Shown here: piece after piece, positions 33,660 to 35,702 of the stretch | Layout of the letters: each line of letters starts with the position of its first letter | How positions within the stretch are numbered: the first letter of the stretch is position 1 | DNA from: Asaia bogorensis | GTDB lineage: Bacteria > Pseudomonadota > Alphaproteobacteria > CACIAM-22H2 | Assembly: GCA_945901855.1 (NCBI GenBank) | Contig: CAMDLT010000042.1 | Span: 1-35,702 of the forward strand | DNA length: 35,702 nt | Direction: 5' to 3' | Position numbers and translations under genes: made by a program | The notes under the pieces: model-generated | What the model saw: the letters and a program-made list of their open reading frames with translations, nothing else | Told to the model about the DNA's origin: nothing | The model's database searches: none

Positions 33660-34784
33660 TCAGCGTGCGCGCTTGAATTGTTTGGCCAGCGTCAGCCCTT
33701 GGCGTTGGTAGTTTGAGCCGATCCCCATGCCGTAGATGCGATCCGGCACGGACGTGACCTGTTCGAAGGCGAAGCGGCCGACTATCTGGCCGTGTTCGAG
33801 CAAAAAAGGCACGTCGTGCGATCGCACTTCGAGCACGGCACGCGTTCCTTGAATGTCGTTTGCGCCGAAGCCGAAGCCGGGATCGAAAAAGCCCGCATAG
33901 TGGATGCGAAATTCGCCGACCGAGGTGTCGTAGGGCACCATCTCGGCAGCGTAAGCATGGGGAACGCGTATTTTCTCGCGGCTTACCAGGATATAGAAAT
34001 CGTCGGGATTGAGAATCAGCGAGCGCGTTTTGTTGCGCAGCAACGGCTCCCAAAACTCGCCCGGATCGTAATGGCCGATGCGTGCCAGATCGATCAACGG
34101 CGCATTGTGGCGCGCCCGGTATCCGATCGTGCGGCTTCCGTCGGGGCCTTCGAGGTCGATCGAGATCCACAGGCCTTGGCCGATTTGGGCGCGCTCGCGG
34201 TTGGAATCGGGCGCGTAGACAAGCCCCAGTCGTTTGTCGAGGGCGGCCAGATCCTTGTCCGAAAAGCGCGGACTGCCGCGACGCAAGCGCAGTTGGTTGA
34301 GCGCCTGTCCCGTACGCGCAAGAATCGAAAACGTTCGCGGGCTGACTTCCAGATAGAGCGGGCCCTTGTAGCCGGCCGGCACTTTTTCGAATTCGCGTCC
34401 GCCGTCGCAGAGCAAGCGCGTGAAGATATCGAGCCGCCCCGTGGTGCTTTTTGGGTTGGCGCTGCCCGCAACGTCTTTCGGCAGATCGAGTGTTTCGAGG
34501 AGCGGAATGATGTAGACGCAGCCGCGCTCGAGCACGGCACCGCCGGTCAGATCGAGTTCGTGCATGCTCAAAAGTTTGAGCTTGTCGGCAACGCGCGAAT
34601 CGGCGCCGGGCATGAAGCCTGCCGCAACCCGATACGCGATCTTGCCCAGGCGCAGGTCGATGCTGGCGGGCTGGACTTGCGCATCGTCGATCGAAACAGG
34701 GGCGGCAATGCGCCCTTCGCGAACAAAACGGCGATAATCCTGGGCGGGCAAAATGCCGACAGGCAATGGACGATTTTTAGCCAA
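33660..34784 (-). CDS. dcd: long 2'-deoxycytidine 5'-triphosphate deaminase with two Dcd/dUTPase-fold domains
   Basis: A 374-residue protein, about twice the usual ~190 residues of Dcd. The first half (about 1-175) carries the nucleotide-binding SANPKSTTGRLDIFTRLL segment and YKGPLYLEV. The second half (about 195-370) carries GEFRIHYAGFFDPGFGFG, RAVLEVRSHDVPFLLEHGQ and an FEQ segment. Both halves keep the glutamate in the LEV strand, but only the first has the S-x2-GR loop, so the active site may combine residues from both or one half may be structural. It supplies dUTP for thymidylate synthesis. The long form is known in alphaproteobacteria. Confidence 0.85.
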   Translation of the reverse strand: MAKNRPLPVGILPAQDYRRFVREGRIAAPVSIDDAQVQPASIDLRLGKIAYRVAAGFMPGADSRVADKLKLLSMHELDLTGGAVLERGCVYIIPLLETLDLPKDVAGSANPKSTTGRLDIFTRLLCDGGREFEKVPAGYKGPLYLEVSPRTFSILARTGQALNQLRLRRGSPRFSDKDLAALDKRLGLVYAPDSNRERAQIGQGLWISIDLEGPDGSRTIGYRARHNAPLIDLARIGHYDPGEFWEPLLRNKTRSLILNPDDFYILVSREKIRVPHAYAAEMVPYDTSVGEFRIHYAGFFDPGFGFGANDIQGTRAVLEVRSHDVPFLLEHGQIVGRFAFEQVTSVPDRIYGMGIGSNYQRQGLTLAKQFKRAR

Positions 34785-34885
34785 ACAGAAAACCTCGACC
34801 CCGAGCCGGCTGGATTGCCGGAATTCATGGTCGACAAGCTAATTCAAGCCGCGCCGCGCGTCGAGAAAACGTCGCAAGCGGGCCG

Positions 34886-34906
34886 AAAAAGGGGGATCGC
34901 TCCCCC
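34886..34906 (-). terminator. rho-independent terminator of the 76-residue protein gene
   Basis: Minus-strand RNA forms GGGGGA-GCGA-UCCCCC (six pairs, four-base loop; 34906-34891) followed by UUUUU (34890-34886). It begins 14 bases past the stop codon at 34921, so the gene upstream is transcribed as a single unit separate from dcd. Confidence 0.8.
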
Positions 34907-34920
34907 TCGCATCGGATTTC

Positions 34921-35151
34921 TTAGGCGGCGACCGAGTTTTCGATCAATGCATGGCCGGGACGGATGCTGTTGCGCGGGCGCAGCGTACGACGCGGCAGTG
35001 CGGGTCCGCGAACCGACAGCAATTCGCGCTTGGCGTTTTCAAGTACCGAGTGGATGCGCGCGTCTTCGCGGTCGATCACATCCATTGCGGTGAGCTTGTT
35101 GTCGATGAGGTCGAGCAGCGTGTCGATGACGGGGCGGGAAAGAGACGACAT
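34921..35151 (-). CDS. 76-residue protein of unknown function
   Basis: A small soluble protein: a helical acidic first half (MSSLSRPVIDTLLDLIDNK...DREDARIHSVLENAKRELL) and a basic, proline-rich tail (PALPRRTLRPRN). It has a strong Shine-Dalgarno, AAAGGAG, about nine bases before the ATG at 35151 and a clear terminator after the stop, so it is very likely expressed as a monocistronic mRNA. I do not recognise a family. Alarm or regulatory roles are guesses only. Confidence 0.75.
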   Translation of the reverse strand: MSSLSRPVIDTLLDLIDNKLTAMDVIDREDARIHSVLENAKRELLSVRGPALPRRTLRPRNSIRPGHALIENSVAA

Positions 35152-35471
35152 GGGTTCTGGCTCCTTTGGTCCTGGATTTACGACGATTTGCTGGAAAGTC
35201 GGTTTGTGGTCCTGATCTTTTGGTGACCTTTCTTAGGTCGCCTGCAAATAGAATGAGCCCCCATTGGTTAATTTTCTCTAAAACTTGGCGGATATTTTGA
35301 TTCAACTGATTTTGAATTTTAGAAGTGTTGCGGATATAACACGCCCAGGTTTGACCGAGGCGGGGCCCTGTGGGCAGTTTCCTTGATTTGCCAAGTGCTT
35401 GACGTTGACAGAGTGCAAATCGGCGCTTAGAACCGGCATCAGCATATGCCGTGTAAATACCCACTCCCGGC
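35152..35471. other. intergenic region between the 76-residue gene and the serine tRNA
   Basis: No gene seen. It is AT-richer than the surroundings and contains the leader of the small gene on the minus strand and two plus-strand promoter-like sequences: TTGAAT (35312-35317), 17 bp, TATAAC (35335-35340), and the stronger pair at 35405-35433 directly ahead of the tRNA. Confidence 0.55.
35405..35433 (+). promoter_or_regulatory. sigma-70 promoter of the serine tRNA gene
   Basis: Consensus -35 TTGACA (35405-35410), 17-bp spacer, -10 TAGAAC (35428-35433). Predicted start near 35440, about 32 bases before the mature tRNA 5' end. Good match and good position. Confidence 0.7.
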
Positions 35472-35563
35472 GGAGGGGTGGCCGAGTGGCTGAAGGCGGC
35501 AGTTTGCTAAACTGTTATACTGGGAAACCGGTATCGTGGGTTCGAATCCCATCCCCTCCGCCA
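35472..35563 (+). tRNA. tRNA-Ser (anticodon GCT), CCA encoded
   Basis: Acceptor stem GGAGGGG/CCCCTCC (35472-35478 with 35553-35559), discriminator G at 35560 and CCA at 35561-35563. D-arm begins TGGCCGAGTGG. The anticodon arm CAGTTTGCTAAACTG places GCT as anticodon, reading AGC and AGT serine codons. A long variable arm (around ACTGGGAAACCGGT) is typical of serine tRNAs, and the T-loop is GGTTCGAATCC. Confidence 0.96.
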
Positions 35564-35595
35564 CTTATGTCATTTTTCTTTTTTATTACAGTGAC

Positions 35596-35700
35596 TTATA
35601 CGTATGTATCTGAATGACCCACAACGATCTTGCTGGTTGCTGAAGACCAAGAGACGGGTGGATCGTTGGTTCCTGCGGACGGTGCGGCAGTGATCTTGGC
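35596..35700 (-). CDS. possible C-terminal end of a protein running off the window
   Basis: A minus-strand frame is open from the right edge to a TAA at 35596-35598, giving about 34 residues that end SKIVVGHSDTYV. It is short, unrecognised and could be chance. The T-rich run 35570-35588 separates it from the tRNA 3' end. Confidence 0.25.
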   Translation of the reverse strand, partial: AKITAAPSAGTNDPPVSWSSATSKIVVGHSDTYV

Positions 35701-35702
35701 GA

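Noticed and set aside
33653..33665. Palindrome CGCTGA-A-TCAGCG between GST and dcd stops
   Set aside because: Could be a bidirectional terminator, but no T-run follows on either strand and it partly overlaps the dcd stop codon.
1..35702. CRISPR array, rRNA operon, complete prophage or conjugative module
   Set aside because: No regularly spaced direct repeats with unique spacers were seen, no rRNA sequence, and no phage or conjugation gene families; the only mobile-element sign is the IS66 fragment at the left edge.

Overview
This window is most likely chromosomal DNA of a GC-rich alphaproteobacterium, probably Rhodospirillales-like. The evidence is a divK-pleD operon, an EipB (DUF1849) envelope protein, a tandem-domain long dCTP deaminase, and the collinear block pyrB-pyrC-plsY-dprA-topA-rnr-(DUF983/S41 protease)-rpmG that converges on pleD. 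Species cannot be named from sequence alone.

Layout. (1) 1-1700 is an accessory scar: the start of an IS66-family element, an AT-rich and clearly foreign GHKL-type ATPase gene cut off by that element, then a MNT/HEPN toxin-antitoxin pair whose HEPN half is truncated where the AT-rich DNA begins. (2) 1701-2081 is non-coding, with a perfect palindrome and seven 11-bp tandem repeats. (3) 2082-8948 is core housekeeping: rnd, aspS (divergent), eipB-like, mak-type ROK sugar kinase, divK-pleD, rpmG. (4) 9039-20210 is a long leftward run: pyrB, a dihydroorotase-like gene without its HxH zinc motif, plsY, dprA, topA, rnr, a DUF983 zinc-ribbon membrane protein and an S41 lipoprotein protease. (5) 20375-28379 looks accessory: a copper-handling set (CopC-CopD fusion, YcnI, DUF2946) coupled by ATGA overlaps to a two-helix small membrane protein and a class III CoA-transferase, then a DAO-type flavoenzyme, a TauE/SafE permease and a CPA1 antiporter. 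(6) 28398-32167 carries ruvX diverging from gatCAB. (7) 32226-35563 has a DUF4394 exported protein, a YfcG-like GST, the tandem dCTP deaminase, a 76-residue unknown with its own terminator, and a serine tRNA (anticodon GCT) behind a near-consensus promoter.

Connections. AspRS carries the RDHG signature of non-discriminating enzymes and gatCAB is present, which suggests indirect Asn-tRNA as well as Gln-tRNA formation. DivK and PleD form the familiar cell-cycle/c-di-GMP pair. The copper proteins resemble the Bacillus YcnJ/YcnI pair without its regulator. I found no CRISPR array, no complete prophage and no clear-cut new defence system. The best novelty candidates are the coupled copper/CoA-transferase operon, the Shine-Dalgarno-covering hairpin before the flavoenzyme, the 11-bp tandem array, and the twice-broken accessory locus at the left edge.
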